Assembly (NCBI GenBank): GCA_947630555.1
Contig: CANRIA010000006.1
Location: forward strand, 1-64,000
DNA: 64,000 bases
Source: an uncultured Clostridia bacterium
Lineage (GTDB): Bacteria; Bacillota; Clostridia; Oscillospirales; Ruminococcaceae
Direction of reading: 5' to 3'
Under the pieces are notes generated by a model. The model did no database searches, was not told where the DNA came from, and saw only the letters and a list, made by a program, of their open reading frames with translations. The position numbers and the translations under genes are program-made. Of this stretch, positions 34,064 to 43,394 are shown one piece after another; the stretch's first letter is position 1; each line of letters begins with the position of its first letter.

Positions 34064-35314
34064 ATGCCACAAAGTGAGATACGAAGTGCCGACATATGGG
34101 AAAGCGGCAAGCGCAAGATAGACTGGGTAAAAGGCAATATGCCGCTGCTTAGAATGTTAGAAGAGCGATTTGAAAAGGAGAAGCCTTTCAAGGGACTGAA
34201 AATAGCGCTGTCGGTGCATCTGGAGGCGAAGACTGCCTATCTTTGCAAGGTGCTTAAAGCAGGCGGCGCGGAAATGTTCGTTACGGGGTCTAATCCGCTC
34301 TCTACTCAGGACGACGTTGCGGCTGCGCTGGTGCATGACGGTCTGAATGTTTTTGCGTGGCATGGCGCGACCGATGAGGAATACAACAGGCACATTGACT
34401 GCGTTATTTCTGCCGCGCCGAATATTATTATAGATGACGGCGGCGACCTTGTTAGCCTTATACACTCAAAGCACCCCGAGCTTATACCAAACGTTATAGG
34501 CGGCTGCGAGGAGACGACGACGGGCATTATACGCCTTATGGCGATGAACAAAGACAAGGCGCTGAAATTCCCGATGGTGCTTGTAAACAACGCTGACTGC
34601 AAGCACCTGTTTGACAACCGCTACGGCACGGGGCAGTCGGTATGGGACGGCATAAACCGCACTACCAACCTTATCGTGGCAGGCAAGAACGTTGTTGTGG
34701 CAGGCTACGGCTGGTGCGGCAAGGGCGTTTCGATGAGGGCTAAGGGTCTTGGAGCGAAAGTTATCGTCACCGAGGTAGACCCGATAAAGGCTATTGAGGC
34801 GGTAATGGACGGCTTTAAAGTTATGCCTATGGAAGAAGCGGCTAAAATAGGCGACTTTTTCGTTACTGTTACAGGCTGCAAGGACGTTATAACCGAAAAG
34901 GCGTTTTACAACATGAAAGACGGAGCGATACTTTGCAACGCAGGTCACTTTGACTGCGAAGTGGACGTTGCAGGTCTTAAAAAGATATGCGCAGAGAGCT
35001 TTACTGCGCGAAACAACATAGAAGGCTACAGGCTTACAAACGGAAATACGCTTTATGTTATCGGCGAGGGCAGGCTTGTAAACCTTGCGGCAGGCGACGG
35101 TCACCCTGCGGAAATAATGGATATGTCGTTCGCTATCCAGGCTATGTCTGCCGAGTATCTTGTAAAAAACAAGGGAAAGCTGAGCGATATGATAATAGAT
35201 GTTCCCAAAGAGATAGACAGAGAGGTCGCGCTCAACAAGCTGCGGTTCTTAGGGATAGAGATAGACAAGCTTACGCCCGAGCAGGAAAAGTATCTTTCAA
35301 GCTGGAATGTATAA
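34064..35314 (+). CDS. ahcY: Adenosylhomocysteinase-like protein (SahH)
   Basis: 416-residue NAD-dependent hydrolase family member that splits S-adenosylhomocysteine, recycling the product of SAM-dependent methylation. Seen: KIALSVHLEAKTAYLCKVLK near residue 45, TGSNPLSTQDDVAAAL, NRYGTGQSVWDGINRTTNL, and the NAD Rossmann loop VVVAGYGWCGKGVSMRAKGL. VTVTGCKDVITEKAF and LCNAGHFDCEVDV are also family blocks. The usual bacterial H-M-T-x-Q-T-A is replaced by VHLEAKTAY and the long C-terminal K-P-D-x-Y-R-Y tail is absent, as in archaeal-type enzymes. It ends TPEQEKYLSSWNV. It may act on S-inosylhomocysteine, as some archaeal relatives do; this is inference. Confidence 0.9.
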   Translation: MPQSEIRSADIWESGKRKIDWVKGNMPLLRMLEERFEKEKPFKGLKIALSVHLEAKTAYLCKVLKAGGAEMFVTGSNPLSTQDDVAAALVHDGLNVFAWHGATDEEYNRHIDCVISAAPNIIIDDGGDLVSLIHSKHPELIPNVIGGCEETTTGIIRLMAMNKDKALKFPMVLVNNADCKHLFDNRYGTGQSVWDGINRTTNLIVAGKNVVVAGYGWCGKGVSMRAKGLGAKVIVTEVDPIKAIEAVMDGFKVMPMEEAAKIGDFFVTVTGCKDVITEKAFYNMKDGAILCNAGHFDCEVDVAGLKKICAESFTARNNIEGYRLTNGNTLYVIGEGRLVNLAAGDGHPAEIMDMSFAIQAMSAEYLVKNKGKLSDMIIDVPKEIDREVALNKLRFLGIEIDKLTPEQEKYLSSWNV

Positions 35315-35347
35315 ATGGCTAAAAGATATAAAAAATACGCAATTATA

Positions 35348-35375
35348 TTGACAAAAATGAAAAATGGTGTATAAT
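35348..35375 (+). promoter_or_regulatory. Promoter of the GGDEF fusion gene
   Basis: TTGACA (35348-35353) and TATAAT (35370-35375), both perfect, with a 16-base spacer. About 50 bases before ATG 35425, which has AAGGAGGG. Confidence 0.75.
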
Positions 35376-35424
35376 ATAATTATGATGTATTATTATGCCC
35401 TGACGGTGTAAGGAGGGTCAGTAA

Positions 35425-37350
35425 ATGAGTCACGAAATAGCAGTATGTATGCCGCGTATTGACGACCAGGTACAGAGAGACGTTATAAATGCGATAGTGA
35501 GCGCTTCGGAAAAGGATGCGCGCTTTGCGGACAGTCATTTTTACATTTTTGCAACTTACTCTGACATTGTAGGTCCTACGGAGATACTTAAAGGCGAGCT
35601 GAAAGTTTTCAGTATAATAGATCATCTGAATGTTGATGCTCTGCTTGTTTTTCCTGAAAGATTTTACTGGGACGACGAGATGAAAGAGATAATTGCGGCT
35701 GCAAAAGAGAAAAACGTGCCTGTGCTCTCGATAGGCAAAGTTATATCGGAGGCGGCAAGCATTAAATACGGCATGGGTTCTTCGATAAGCGACATTGTTT
35801 CGCACGTTATTGAAAAGCACGGCTGCAAATACATTAACTTTATTGCAGGCAAGAAAATGCACGAGGCTACCGATGACAGACTGAAAATGTTCAAAGAAAC
35901 TATTGCTAAATATGGTCTGCCCGACGAGCCCGAAAGAATAGGCTGGGGAGAATTCTGGGATTACCCGACTGAGCTTGTTATGGACAAGTTTTACAAGAGC
36001 AAGCTGCCTTTTCCGCAGGCGATAATTTGCGCAAACGACGTTATGGCTATTACGGCTATAGATTCTTTGAGAATGCACGGTTACAAAGTGCCGAAAGATG
36101 TTATCGTTACGGGCTTTGACGGCATTGACATGGAGAGATTCCACAATCCGAGACTGACGACGGCTGTGCTTGATTACAAAACGCTTGCTAAAAAAGTTCT
36201 CGATTACATTGACGATATGTGCATCGGCAGAGAGATACCGCAAGAGAGCACTGTTGACTTTATAAAGAGGATATCGGAGTCGTGCGGCTGCACCATGGAA
36301 GAAACGCCTGACAACTATCAGCTTGCCTCTCTTTGGAAAGAAGTGAGCTGCGACCTTGGTTTCAGTGACGAGGTAACGAGAATGAGCTCGTCTTTGCAGC
36401 TGAAAGGCTCGTTTGACAAGATACTAAGCTCTATCAGCGATTTCTTTAATCACATATACACGCAGCATCTTTGGGTATGCTTGTTCTCAGACTATGTTAC
36501 GGGGCTTTCGGACGATGTGAAATACTCTGAAAATACGATAACTGACACGGTGTATTCTGTGCTTGAAAAGCACGGTGAGGGCAACATCTTTACATTTGCT
36601 GACAAGACGTTCCCTCTTGCGGACGTTATACCCGAGAAAAAGTACGGCGACAAGGAGTTTAAGCACGTTACTGTTTTTCCGCTGCATTACAATGATGTTG
36701 TATACGGCTATGTTGCCGCTGACACCGAGATAGAACATATTTGTATGTTTCAGCTTAGGGCTCTTAGTATGCACCTTGGCTTTGTATGTGAGAGAATATC
36801 GAATTTCAAGTACATGGAGGCTATTAACAAGCATCTTGAAAAGACGAGTTTCTATGACAGCATGACGGGGCTTATGAGCAGAAACGGTTACTACTCTCTT
36901 ACCAAAAAGATGATAGAGCCGCAGCTTAGTCAGAACAAGTTTCTTGTTATTATTTCGGCAGACCTTGACAATCTGAAGGACATAAACGACAAGTTTGGTC
37001 ACGCTTGCGGTGACAAGGCTATAAAAATAGTTGCTGATGCGCTGTATCAGTACATAGGCAAAGACGGCATTGCGGCGCGCTTTGGCGGTGACGAATTTGT
37101 GGGGCTTAGGCTGTTTGATGAATCGCCCGACAGCTTTGTACAGAAATTCTCGGAAGGCTTTTCGTGCACTATTGCTGACATGGTGGAGGAGAACGATCTG
37201 GAATACAATGTATCGGCAAGCTTCGGTATAATATCGCTGCTGACGAAAAATCTGCCTTCTCTTGAAGAGGGCATAAAGAGCGCCGACGTTTTAATGTACG
37301 CGCAGAAACGCGCGAAAAAGCGCGCAGGAAGGTCTACGGGGCCGTATTAA
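35425..37350 (+). CDS. Periplasmic-binding-type sensor domain fused to GGDEF diguanylate cyclase
   Basis: 641-residue putative soluble c-di-GMP synthase. Residues about 1-280 form a LacI/GalR-like sugar-binding domain, seen in HVIEKHGCKYINFIAGKK, PQAIICANDVMAITAIDSLR and VIVTGFDGIDMERFHNPRLT, but with no N-terminal HTH and no signal peptide. About 300-470 is an unassigned middle domain, possibly GAF-like. The C-terminus is a GGDEF domain with YDSMTGLMSRNGYYSLTK, SADLDNLKDINDKFGH and the intact active site F-GGDEF (554-558). The D-x-L-K-x-I-N-D-x-x-G-H block is complete, so it should be active. It is expressed alone between a promoter and a terminator. Binding a cytoplasmic sugar could control second-messenger output. 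Confidence 0.85.
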   Translation: MSHEIAVCMPRIDDQVQRDVINAIVSASEKDARFADSHFYIFATYSDIVGPTEILKGELKVFSIIDHLNVDALLVFPERFYWDDEMKEIIAAAKEKNVPVLSIGKVISEAASIKYGMGSSISDIVSHVIEKHGCKYINFIAGKKMHEATDDRLKMFKETIAKYGLPDEPERIGWGEFWDYPTELVMDKFYKSKLPFPQAIICANDVMAITAIDSLRMHGYKVPKDVIVTGFDGIDMERFHNPRLTTAVLDYKTLAKKVLDYIDDMCIGREIPQESTVDFIKRISESCGCTMEETPDNYQLASLWKEVSCDLGFSDEVTRMSSSLQLKGSFDKILSSISDFFNHIYTQHLWVCLFSDYVTGLSDDVKYSENTITDTVYSVLEKHGEGNIFTFADKTFPLADVIPEKKYGDKEFKHVTVFPLHYNDVVYGYVAADTEIEHICMFQLRALSMHLGFVCERISNFKYMEAINKHLEKTSFYDSMTGLMSRNGYYSLTKKMIEPQLSQNKFLVIISADLDNLKDINDKFGHACGDKAIKIVADALYQYIGKDGIAARFGGDEFVGLRLFDESPDSFVQKFSEGFSCTIADMVEENDLEYNVSASFGIISLLTKNLPSLEEGIKSADVLMYAQKRAKKRAGRSTGPY

Positions 37351-37363
37351 AAAGCATAATAAA

Positions 37364-37405
37364 AACACCGCTGCACCAAACAAGGTACGGCGGTGTTGTG
37401 ATTTT
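37364..37405 (+). terminator. Rho-independent terminator
   Basis: AACACCGC/GCGGTGTT (37364-37371 and 37390-37397) with an inner ACC/GGT pairing, followed by GTGATTTTT, after the GGDEF gene. Confidence 0.7.
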
Positions 37406-37411
37406 TGCTGT

Positions 37412-38290
37412 TTAGTTATCGTCGACATAAAGACCCATTTCTATAAGCTTTTTTATAACTTCTTCTCTATCCATACTGCCTTCTTTGAAGGCTTTTTTCA
37501 TTCCCTCGCCAAAGCTTATGGTAGGCGGCGTTTTACTTGGCTGCCTCGCAGACAATTGAACAGGGGTAAATCCGCGGTTTATCTTCAGGTGAGAATTGTT
37601 TACAAAATCACTTAAAACCGCAACAAAATTTTTTGCTTCTTCTACGTGTTCAAACTGAAAGCCTTTCCACTCAAGATAATCAAATGTATCACCCAACATA
37701 TCACCTGAGTTTTCTGTCAGATAAACTATGTGGTCAAAAAGCTGCTGTGAAAACGGTATTTGCCCATACGTATCATCTAACGCAGGCATAAAACACTCAG
37801 AAAACTTTTTGCCCTTATATTTGCCGCTGCCAAACTTCATATTATCAATAAGCGGTCGCAGTTTTTCATCGTGATACGGGTGCGCGGCGACTGTGAGAAG
37901 GTCGGGCTTGTCGTAAAGCGGCTTATATTGCTGCCTGTCTACAATTTCATACAGCCAGTTGAACTTATAATATCCCGAAAAGACGATGCTTCTGTCAACA
38001 ATAAAACGATGGACATCTATGCGCTTTTCTTCAGAAAAGATCTCATCTGCCTCAAAGACATAATAAGGCACATTTTCACGTCTTGCGACTGCCGAAAAGT
38101 CTACAAACTGCTTCTTATGTATTTTGGGCTCAAACTTTTTGAAGACCTTCCACGCATCATCAAGCATTACAATGCCGTAGAGCGATGCAAAGGCTTCATA
38201 ATATTTATGCAGCACATCTGCGGTATGCTTATCCCATGCTGAAAGAAGCTTGTCTATATTTTTCTGTGAAAGAGGCTTTGGATATGACAT
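37412..38290 (-). CDS. Hypothetical soluble helical protein
   Basis: About 292 residues from ATG 38290, preceded by AGGAG; an upstream frame extension has no signal. It is mainly alpha-helical, rich in aromatic and charged residues (YYEAFASLYGIVMLDDAWKV), without membrane segments. The block NNSHLKINRGFTPVQLSARQ near residue 230 resembles the N-N-x-x-x-x-x-x-G-x-T-P motif of clostridial proteins that usually carry a SEC-C zinc motif, but no cysteine cluster follows. The C-terminus (about 265-290) is a small helical domain ending LIEMGLYVDDN. I do not recognise a function. It is monocistronic and divergent from the HTH gene. Confidence 0.6.
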   Translation of the reverse strand: MSYPKPLSQKNIDKLLSAWDKHTADVLHKYYEAFASLYGIVMLDDAWKVFKKFEPKIHKKQFVDFSAVARRENVPYYVFEADEIFSEEKRIDVHRFIVDRSIVFSGYYKFNWLYEIVDRQQYKPLYDKPDLLTVAAHPYHDEKLRPLIDNMKFGSGKYKGKKFSECFMPALDDTYGQIPFSQQLFDHIVYLTENSGDMLGDTFDYLEWKGFQFEHVEEAKNFVAVLSDFVNNSHLKINRGFTPVQLSARQPSKTPPTISFGEGMKKAFKEGSMDREEVIKKLIEMGLYVDDN

Positions 38291-38400
38291 AATAATACTC
38301 CTTAAAAAACATATAGTGAGTTTATAATAGCACAAAAATCGTGTTTTGTCAACCTGCCGCGGCTGCGTGAGAATTTATTGTGAAAATTACCGCTTCTCTC

Positions 38401-38429
38401 TTGATTTAACTTTTGCGATGTGTTATAAT
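38401..38429 (+). promoter_or_regulatory. Sigma-A promoter of the HTH-membrane regulator
   Basis: TTGATT (38401-38406) and TATAAT (38424-38429), 17-base spacer, about 33 bases before ATG 38463. Confidence 0.75.
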
Positions 38430-38462
38430 CAATGTAGTAAACTTGTATGAAAGGAATACGCG

Positions 38463-39089
38463 ATGAAAGACCTTAAACCTATTATCGCCAAGAACATAAG
38501 TGTTTTGCGGCAGGGCATGGGTATGACGCAGCTGGAGCTTTCGGAAAGGCTGCATTACTCTGACAAGGCTATATCGAAATGGGAGCGCGGCGAGTCGATA
38601 CCCGATGTTATTGTGCTGAAAGAAATTGCTGATATTTTCGGTGTTACGCTGGACTATCTGGTACAGTCGGAGCACTCGTCTCCGCCGAAGCCCACTACCC
38701 TGCCCCCTGAGCAGAAAATGCGCAATCACGGTTTTATTGCAGGCATGGGCGTTATGCTGGTATGGTTCGTGGCGGCATTCGTATATTTTATAATCGACAC
38801 TGTTTCAAAAGGCTCGCTGCCTTCTTGGATAAGTTTTGTATATGCTGTGCCTGCTTCAATGATAGTATGGCTGGTGTTCAACTCGGCATGGTTCAATGCG
38901 CGGCGAAATTTTCTGATAGTATCACTGCTTGTGTGGTCGCTGCTGGGGGCGGTATATGTACATCTGCTTGCTGTGGGGCACAACGTATGGAAGATATTTA
39001 TATTCGGCGCGATAGGGCAAGTGATAATAATTTTATGGTCGCGGCTGAGTTACAAGTCAAAAGAGCCTGCGGCTGAAAACAAAAAATAA
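38463..39089 (+). CDS. XRE-family transcriptional regulator with membrane domain
   Basis: 208 residues. Residues 7-63 are a Cro/CI-type helix-turn-helix (KNISVLRQGMGMTQLELSER, then SDKAISKWERGESIPDVIVL). This is followed by a proline-rich linker and four hydrophobic helices between about 90 and 195. Such HTH plus short membrane domain proteins are frequent in Firmicutes and are thought to respond to membrane or cell-wall signals. Their own targets are often neighbours, but no transporter is next to it here. It is monocistronic, with a promoter and a terminator. The ligand and targets are unknown. Confidence 0.88.
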   Translation: MKDLKPIIAKNISVLRQGMGMTQLELSERLHYSDKAISKWERGESIPDVIVLKEIADIFGVTLDYLVQSEHSSPPKPTTLPPEQKMRNHGFIAGMGVMLVWFVAAFVYFIIDTVSKGSLPSWISFVYAVPASMIVWLVFNSAWFNARRNFLIVSLLVWSLLGAVYVHLLAVGHNVWKIFIFGAIGQVIIILWSRLSYKSKEPAAENKK

Positions 39090-39094
39090 ACAGC

Positions 39095-39129
39095 AAGAGC
39101 AGTTCGCTTAAAACGGACTGCTCTTTTTG
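39095..39129 (+). terminator. Rho-independent terminator
   Basis: AAGAGCAG.../...CTGCTCTT stem (39095-39126) ending in TTTTTG, between the HTH gene and the convergent topoisomerase subunit A gene. Confidence 0.8.
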
Positions 39130-39132
39130 TTA

Positions 39133-41385
39133 TTACTCGCTGTCGGTAAACATGGATATTTGGTCGGGGTCTTCAATATCTTTTGCAAACGGGCCTGCGG
39201 CAGGTATGCTCTTTACTACAAATTTTGAATACTTCTCGGCTGTTTTGCTGTCTACCGCATAGGCTTTTTCGACGGTTGCTTTGGCTTTGAGTGTCATAGC
39301 GGCAACGCCTATGGTACTGCGCGAAGACTTGGGCAGCATAAGCGCGGTATCAAAGATTATCATTCTGCCGTTGGTACTGCGCATAAGCAGATAGCCGTTT
39401 TCCTCTACATACACAAGCGCCACAAGTTTTGACTTATCGGAATATGCGTTAGTCAGCTTTTTGCGATTAGTCTTGGTCTCATACGCGCTGAGGGGCACTT
39501 TGGCGACCTTTCCGTTTTCAAACACAAACAGCAGATAGCCTTTATAGTCGGTAGTCGGCACAAGCGCAAAGAAGCTCTCGCCGTCATCAAAGCCGAGTTT
39601 TGCAGGCACATAGTCTCCCAGTGCGCTTGCCTTGGTATCATCAAACTGCGAAGCCCTTGACTTATACACCGTTGCTTTATCGGTAAAGAACAAAAGCTCG
39701 GTCTTGTTGGTGGAATCAAACTCGGAGAGCATTTCGTCGCCCTCTTTGAGTTTATGCGCGCCGCTCATTCTCAGCGACTGCGGAGTTATCTTCTTGAAAT
39801 AGCCGCTCTTTGTTATAAATATTCTGCACTGATAGTCGGGGGTATCGTCGACCTCTTCTTCCGCCTCATCTTCTACAGAATATATAAACTGCGTTCTGCG
39901 CTCCTGACCGTACTTTGCGGCAACATCTTTAAGCTCTGAAATAATGACGTTTTTCACTCGCCTGTCGCTGCCCAGAATATCTTCAAGGTCTGCAATTTCA
40001 TCAAGCAGGTCTTGTATATCTTTGGTGCGGTTGAGGATATACTCACGGTTTAAGTGGCGCAGTTTAATTTCTGCAACATACTCAGCCTGAATTTTATCTA
40101 TGCCAAAACCTACCATAAGGTTGGGAACAACGTCTGCCTCATTTTCGGTATTGCGCACTATTTTTACCGCTTTATCAATATCGAGCAGTATCTTTTCAAG
40201 ACCTTGCAGCAGGTGCAGCTTGTCCTTCTTTTTATCGAGGTCATACTGCGTTCTGCGCTTTACGCAGCCCATGCGGAATTTTACCCATTCTCTGATTATA
40301 TCGTAAACGCCCATTACCTTGGGGTAGCCGTCTACAAGAATATTGAAATTGCAGGCATAGGTATCCTGAAGCGGTGTCATTCTGAACAGCTTTTGCATGA
40401 GCTTTTCGGGGTCTGTGCCGCGTTTTAAGTCTATAGCTATATGCAGACCCTTAAGGTCTGTTTCGTCACGGACATATGAAATTTCTTTTATCTTGCCTGC
40501 CTTTACATGCGCGGCTATTTTTTCAATTATTGCTTCTATTGTGGCAGTAGGGGGTATTTGGGTTATATCTATGCAGTTTGCAGACTTATCATAAGAATAT
40601 TTTGCTCTGAATTTCAGTGATCCCCTGCCCGTTCTATAAATATTATCAAGCTCGCTCTCGTCGTATATCATATAAGCGCCGCCTGCAAAGTCTGGGCCTT
40701 TGAGAGTTTCAAGCGCATTGTGATTTGGGTCTCGCATAAGGGCTATGGTAGTTTCACACACCTCGGCAAGGTTGAAAGAACACACCTGTGATGCCATTGC
40801 CACGCCTATGCCGACATTTGCGTTTACTAATACGCTTGGGAATGTTGCAGGAAAAAGAGTCGGCTCCTGCTGGGTGTTATCATAGTTAGGAACGAAGTCA
40901 ACGGTATCCTTATCAATATCCTTGAACAGTTCCGCACATATCGGCTCCAGCTTTACCTCTGTATATCGGTATGCTGCATACGCCATATCACGTGAATACG
41001 CCTTGCCAAAGTTTCCTTTTGAATCTACATAAGGGTGCAGAAGCGTTTCGTTGCCGCGCGCAAGGCGCACCATGGTTTCGTATATAGAAGCATCACCATG
41101 AGGATTTAGCTGCATAGTTCTGCCGACTACATTTGCGGACTTAGTTCTTGCGCCCTGCAAAAGCCCCATTTTATACATGGTATAAAGCAGCTTTCTGTGC
41201 GAGGGTTTGAAGCCGTCTATCTCAGGAAATGAGCGCGAAACGTTCACGCTGACGGCATACGGCATATAGTTCTTTTCAAGTGTTACGGGTATGCGCTCCT
41301 CTACTATCTGTCCTGCGCCCTTTATATAGCCGTTTATAGCAGGCGCTTTCTTTTCCTGCTCGAGCTGTTTTTTCTTTCTTGCCAT
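39133..41385 (-). CDS. Type II DNA topoisomerase subunit A (ParC/GyrA-like)
   Basis: 750 residues. The breakage-reunion domain is clear: DGFKPSHRKLLYTMYKMGLL, NPHGDASIYETMVRLARGNE, and AYAAYRYTEVKL with catalytic Tyr141. The middle has the coiled-coil tower, and the C-terminus has repeated beta-pinwheel-like strands (YQCRIFITKSGYFKKITPQS). It forms the A2B2 enzyme with the subunit B gene just upstream (26 bases). A basic, lysine-rich N-terminal extension of about 25 residues precedes the usual start. Subunit choice (topo IV versus gyrase) is not certain from sequence alone; the pair is separate from dnaA/gyrB context and so is probably topoisomerase IV or a second paralogue. Confidence 0.88.
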   Translation of the reverse strand: MARKKKQLEQEKKAPAINGYIKGAGQIVEERIPVTLEKNYMPYAVSVNVSRSFPEIDGFKPSHRKLLYTMYKMGLLQGARTKSANVVGRTMQLNPHGDASIYETMVRLARGNETLLHPYVDSKGNFGKAYSRDMAYAAYRYTEVKLEPICAELFKDIDKDTVDFVPNYDNTQQEPTLFPATFPSVLVNANVGIGVAMASQVCSFNLAEVCETTIALMRDPNHNALETLKGPDFAGGAYMIYDESELDNIYRTGRGSLKFRAKYSYDKSANCIDITQIPPTATIEAIIEKIAAHVKAGKIKEISYVRDETDLKGLHIAIDLKRGTDPEKLMQKLFRMTPLQDTYACNFNILVDGYPKVMGVYDIIREWVKFRMGCVKRRTQYDLDKKKDKLHLLQGLEKILLDIDKAVKIVRNTENEADVVPNLMVGFGIDKIQAEYVAEIKLRHLNREYILNRTKDIQDLLDEIADLEDILGSDRRVKNVIISELKDVAAKYGQERRTQFIYSVEDEAEEEVDDTPDYQCRIFITKSGYFKKITPQSLRMSGAHKLKEGDEMLSEFDSTNKTELLFFTDKATVYKSRASQFDDTKASALGDYVPAKLGFDDGESFFALVPTTDYKGYLLFVFENGKVAKVPLSAYETKTNRKKLTNAYSDKSKLVALVYVEENGYLLMRSTNGRMIIFDTALMLPKSSRSTIGVAAMTLKAKATVEKAYAVDSKTAEKYSKFVVKSIPAAGPFAKDIEDPDQISMFTDSE

Positions 41386-41411
41386 TTATGTTTTCTGCCT
41401 TTCGATCTTGT

Positions 41412-43394
41412 TTATGATATATCAGCCATTTCAAGGTAATCCTTGCCGTTGATAGCTATGAAATCTTTTCTGCCCTGCAAATTGTCGCCCAGCAGCATAT
41501 CGAACATATACTCGGTAAAATCGGCTTCGTCGGGGACTATCTGTATAAGCCTGCGTGTTGCAGGGTCCATGGTGGTCAGAGCCATCATTTCGGGCTCATT
41601 CTCGCCAAGACCTTTTGAGCGCTGTATAGTATACTTTTCATCGCCTATTATCTGCAATATCTCTGACTTTTCCCTGTCATCATATGCAAAATAGGTCTGT
41701 TCTTTAGTGGTTATCTCATAAAGCGGCGATTCTGCTATATAAACATACCCTTTTTCGATTAGTGTCGGGGTAAGCCTATAAAGCATGGTAAGTATCAGCG
41801 TGCGTATCTGAAAGCCGTCAACGTCGGCATCTGTACAGATTATTATTTTGTTCCAGCGCAGGTTATCGAGAGAGAAGCTTGAAAGCTCTTTGTTGGACTT
41901 TGATTTTACCTCAACGCCGCAGCCCAGAACTTTCAAAAGGTCGGTTATTATTTCGCTTTTGAATATCTTGTCGTAATCTACTTTAAGGCAGTTGAGTATC
42001 TTGCCCCTTACAGGCATAACCGCCTGAAATTCTGCGTTTCTTGCCATTTTTACAGAGCCCAGCGCCGAGTCGCCCTCAACAATATAAAGCTCTCTTTGTG
42101 AGACATCTTTCGAGCGGCAGTCAACAAACTTTTGCACCATGTTTGAAAGGTCTATCTGCTTTGAGAGGGTGTTTTTTATATTCTGTCTTGCGGTATCGGC
42201 TCTTTCACGGCTGCGCTTGTTTATAATTACCTGCTCGGCGATTTTCACTGCTTCGTCGGGGTTTTCTATAAAGTATACTTCAAGCTGATGTTTGAGAAAG
42301 TCGGTCATGCACTCTTGAATAAACTTGTTGGTGACGGCTTTCTTAGTCTGGTTGGCATAAGAAGTCATTGTGGAAAAGGAGCTTGAAACCAGCACAAGGC
42401 AGTCTTCAATATCAACAAACTTTATAGGCGCTTCGTTTTTAAGATATTTGCCGTTTTGTTTGAGATAGTTATCTATCTGGTAGCGGAAAGCATTTTTGAC
42501 CGCATCGGCAGGTGCGCCGCCATGTTCAAGAAAACTTGAATTATGGTAGTATTCGCACATTTTTACTTTATTTGAAAACGTAAACGCGACACTTAGCTTA
42601 ACCTTATAGTCGTCCATATCGGCTCTGTCTCTGCCGACCCTTTGGGCATCACAGCTATAAATTGAAGTCAGCGCGCTGTCGCCTGCTATTTCTTTTACAT
42701 AGTCGGTTATGCCGTTTTCATAAAGAAATATCTGCTCTTCAAAGCTGCCGTTTTCTTTCTGATAGCGGAAAACAAACTTCACACGAGGATTTACGACCGC
42801 CTGACGTTTGAGCATTTCTTCAAAGTATTCTTTAGGAATGGCTATATCGGTAAAAACGTCAAGGTCGGGCTTCCAGCGATGCTTAGTGCCCGTTTTTTTA
42901 GAGCCTGTTTCCTCTTTTTTAAGCTTGCCGACGGGCTTGCCCTTTTCAAAGTGCATATCATAGCGGCAGCCGTCACGGTTTACGGTAACGTCCATATATT
43001 CGGAAGAATACTGCGTTGCGCACGCGCCAAGACCGTTAAGACCCAGCGAAAACTGATAATTCTCGCCTTCGTTGTTGTTATATTTGCCGCCTGCATACAA
43101 TTCACAATAGACAAGCTCCCAGTTATATCTGCCAGCCGCCTTATTGTAGTCCATAGGGCAGCCTCTGCCGAAGTCCTCGACTTCAATGCTGTTGTCGTTA
43201 TAGTAGGTAACGTTTATCCTGTCACCGTAGCCCTCGCGCGCCTCGTCGATAGAGTTTGAGACTATCTCGAACACCGAATGTTCGCAGCCTTCCAGCCCGT
43301 CAGAGCCGAAAATTACGGCAGGACGTTTTCTTACCCTGTCCTCGCCCTCCAAGGCGACTATCGTTTCGTTGTCATAAGTTTTTTTGTTAGCCAT
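41412..43394 (-). CDS. Type II DNA topoisomerase subunit B (ParE/GyrB-like)
   Basis: About 660 residues. The GHKL ATPase has VSNSIDEAREGYGD, IEVEDFGRGCPMD and LGLNGLGACATQYSSE. The TOPRIM metal site is YIVEGDSALGSVKMARN and CTDADVDGFQIRTL, and QRSKGLGENEPEMM lies near the end. I chose ATG 43394 (GGTGG upstream), which overlaps the stop of the small membrane-protein gene by eight bases; the apparent GTG three codons earlier is part of the ribosome-binding site. Several residues differ from standard GyrB (for example Y-N-W-E-L-V-Y-C-E-L in place of the L-T-V-L-H-A-G-G-K-F type), so it is a divergent paralogue. Confidence 0.88.
   Translation of the reverse strand: MANKKTYDNETIVALEGEDRVRKRPAVIFGSDGLEGCEHSVFEIVSNSIDEAREGYGDRINVTYYNDNSIEVEDFGRGCPMDYNKAAGRYNWELVYCELYAGGKYNNNEGENYQFSLGLNGLGACATQYSSEYMDVTVNRDGCRYDMHFEKGKPVGKLKKEETGSKKTGTKHRWKPDLDVFTDIAIPKEYFEEMLKRQAVVNPRVKFVFRYQKENGSFEEQIFLYENGITDYVKEIAGDSALTSIYSCDAQRVGRDRADMDDYKVKLSVAFTFSNKVKMCEYYHNSSFLEHGGAPADAVKNAFRYQIDNYLKQNGKYLKNEAPIKFVDIEDCLVLVSSSFSTMTSYANQTKKAVTNKFIQECMTDFLKHQLEVYFIENPDEAVKIAEQVIINKRSRERADTARQNIKNTLSKQIDLSNMVQKFVDCRSKDVSQRELYIVEGDSALGSVKMARNAEFQAVMPVRGKILNCLKVDYDKIFKSEIITDLLKVLGCGVEVKSKSNKELSSFSLDNLRWNKIIICTDADVDGFQIRTLILTMLYRLTPTLIEKGYVYIAESPLYEITTKEQTYFAYDDREKSEILQIIGDEKYTIQRSKGLGENEPEMMALTTMDPATRRLIQIVPDEADFTEYMFDMLLGDNLQGRKDFIAINGKDYLEMADIS

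Noticed and set aside
35380-36243. 287-codon antisense frame over the GGDEF fusion gene
   Set aside because: It overlaps the clearly conserved ligand-binding domain on the other strand and lacks known motifs.
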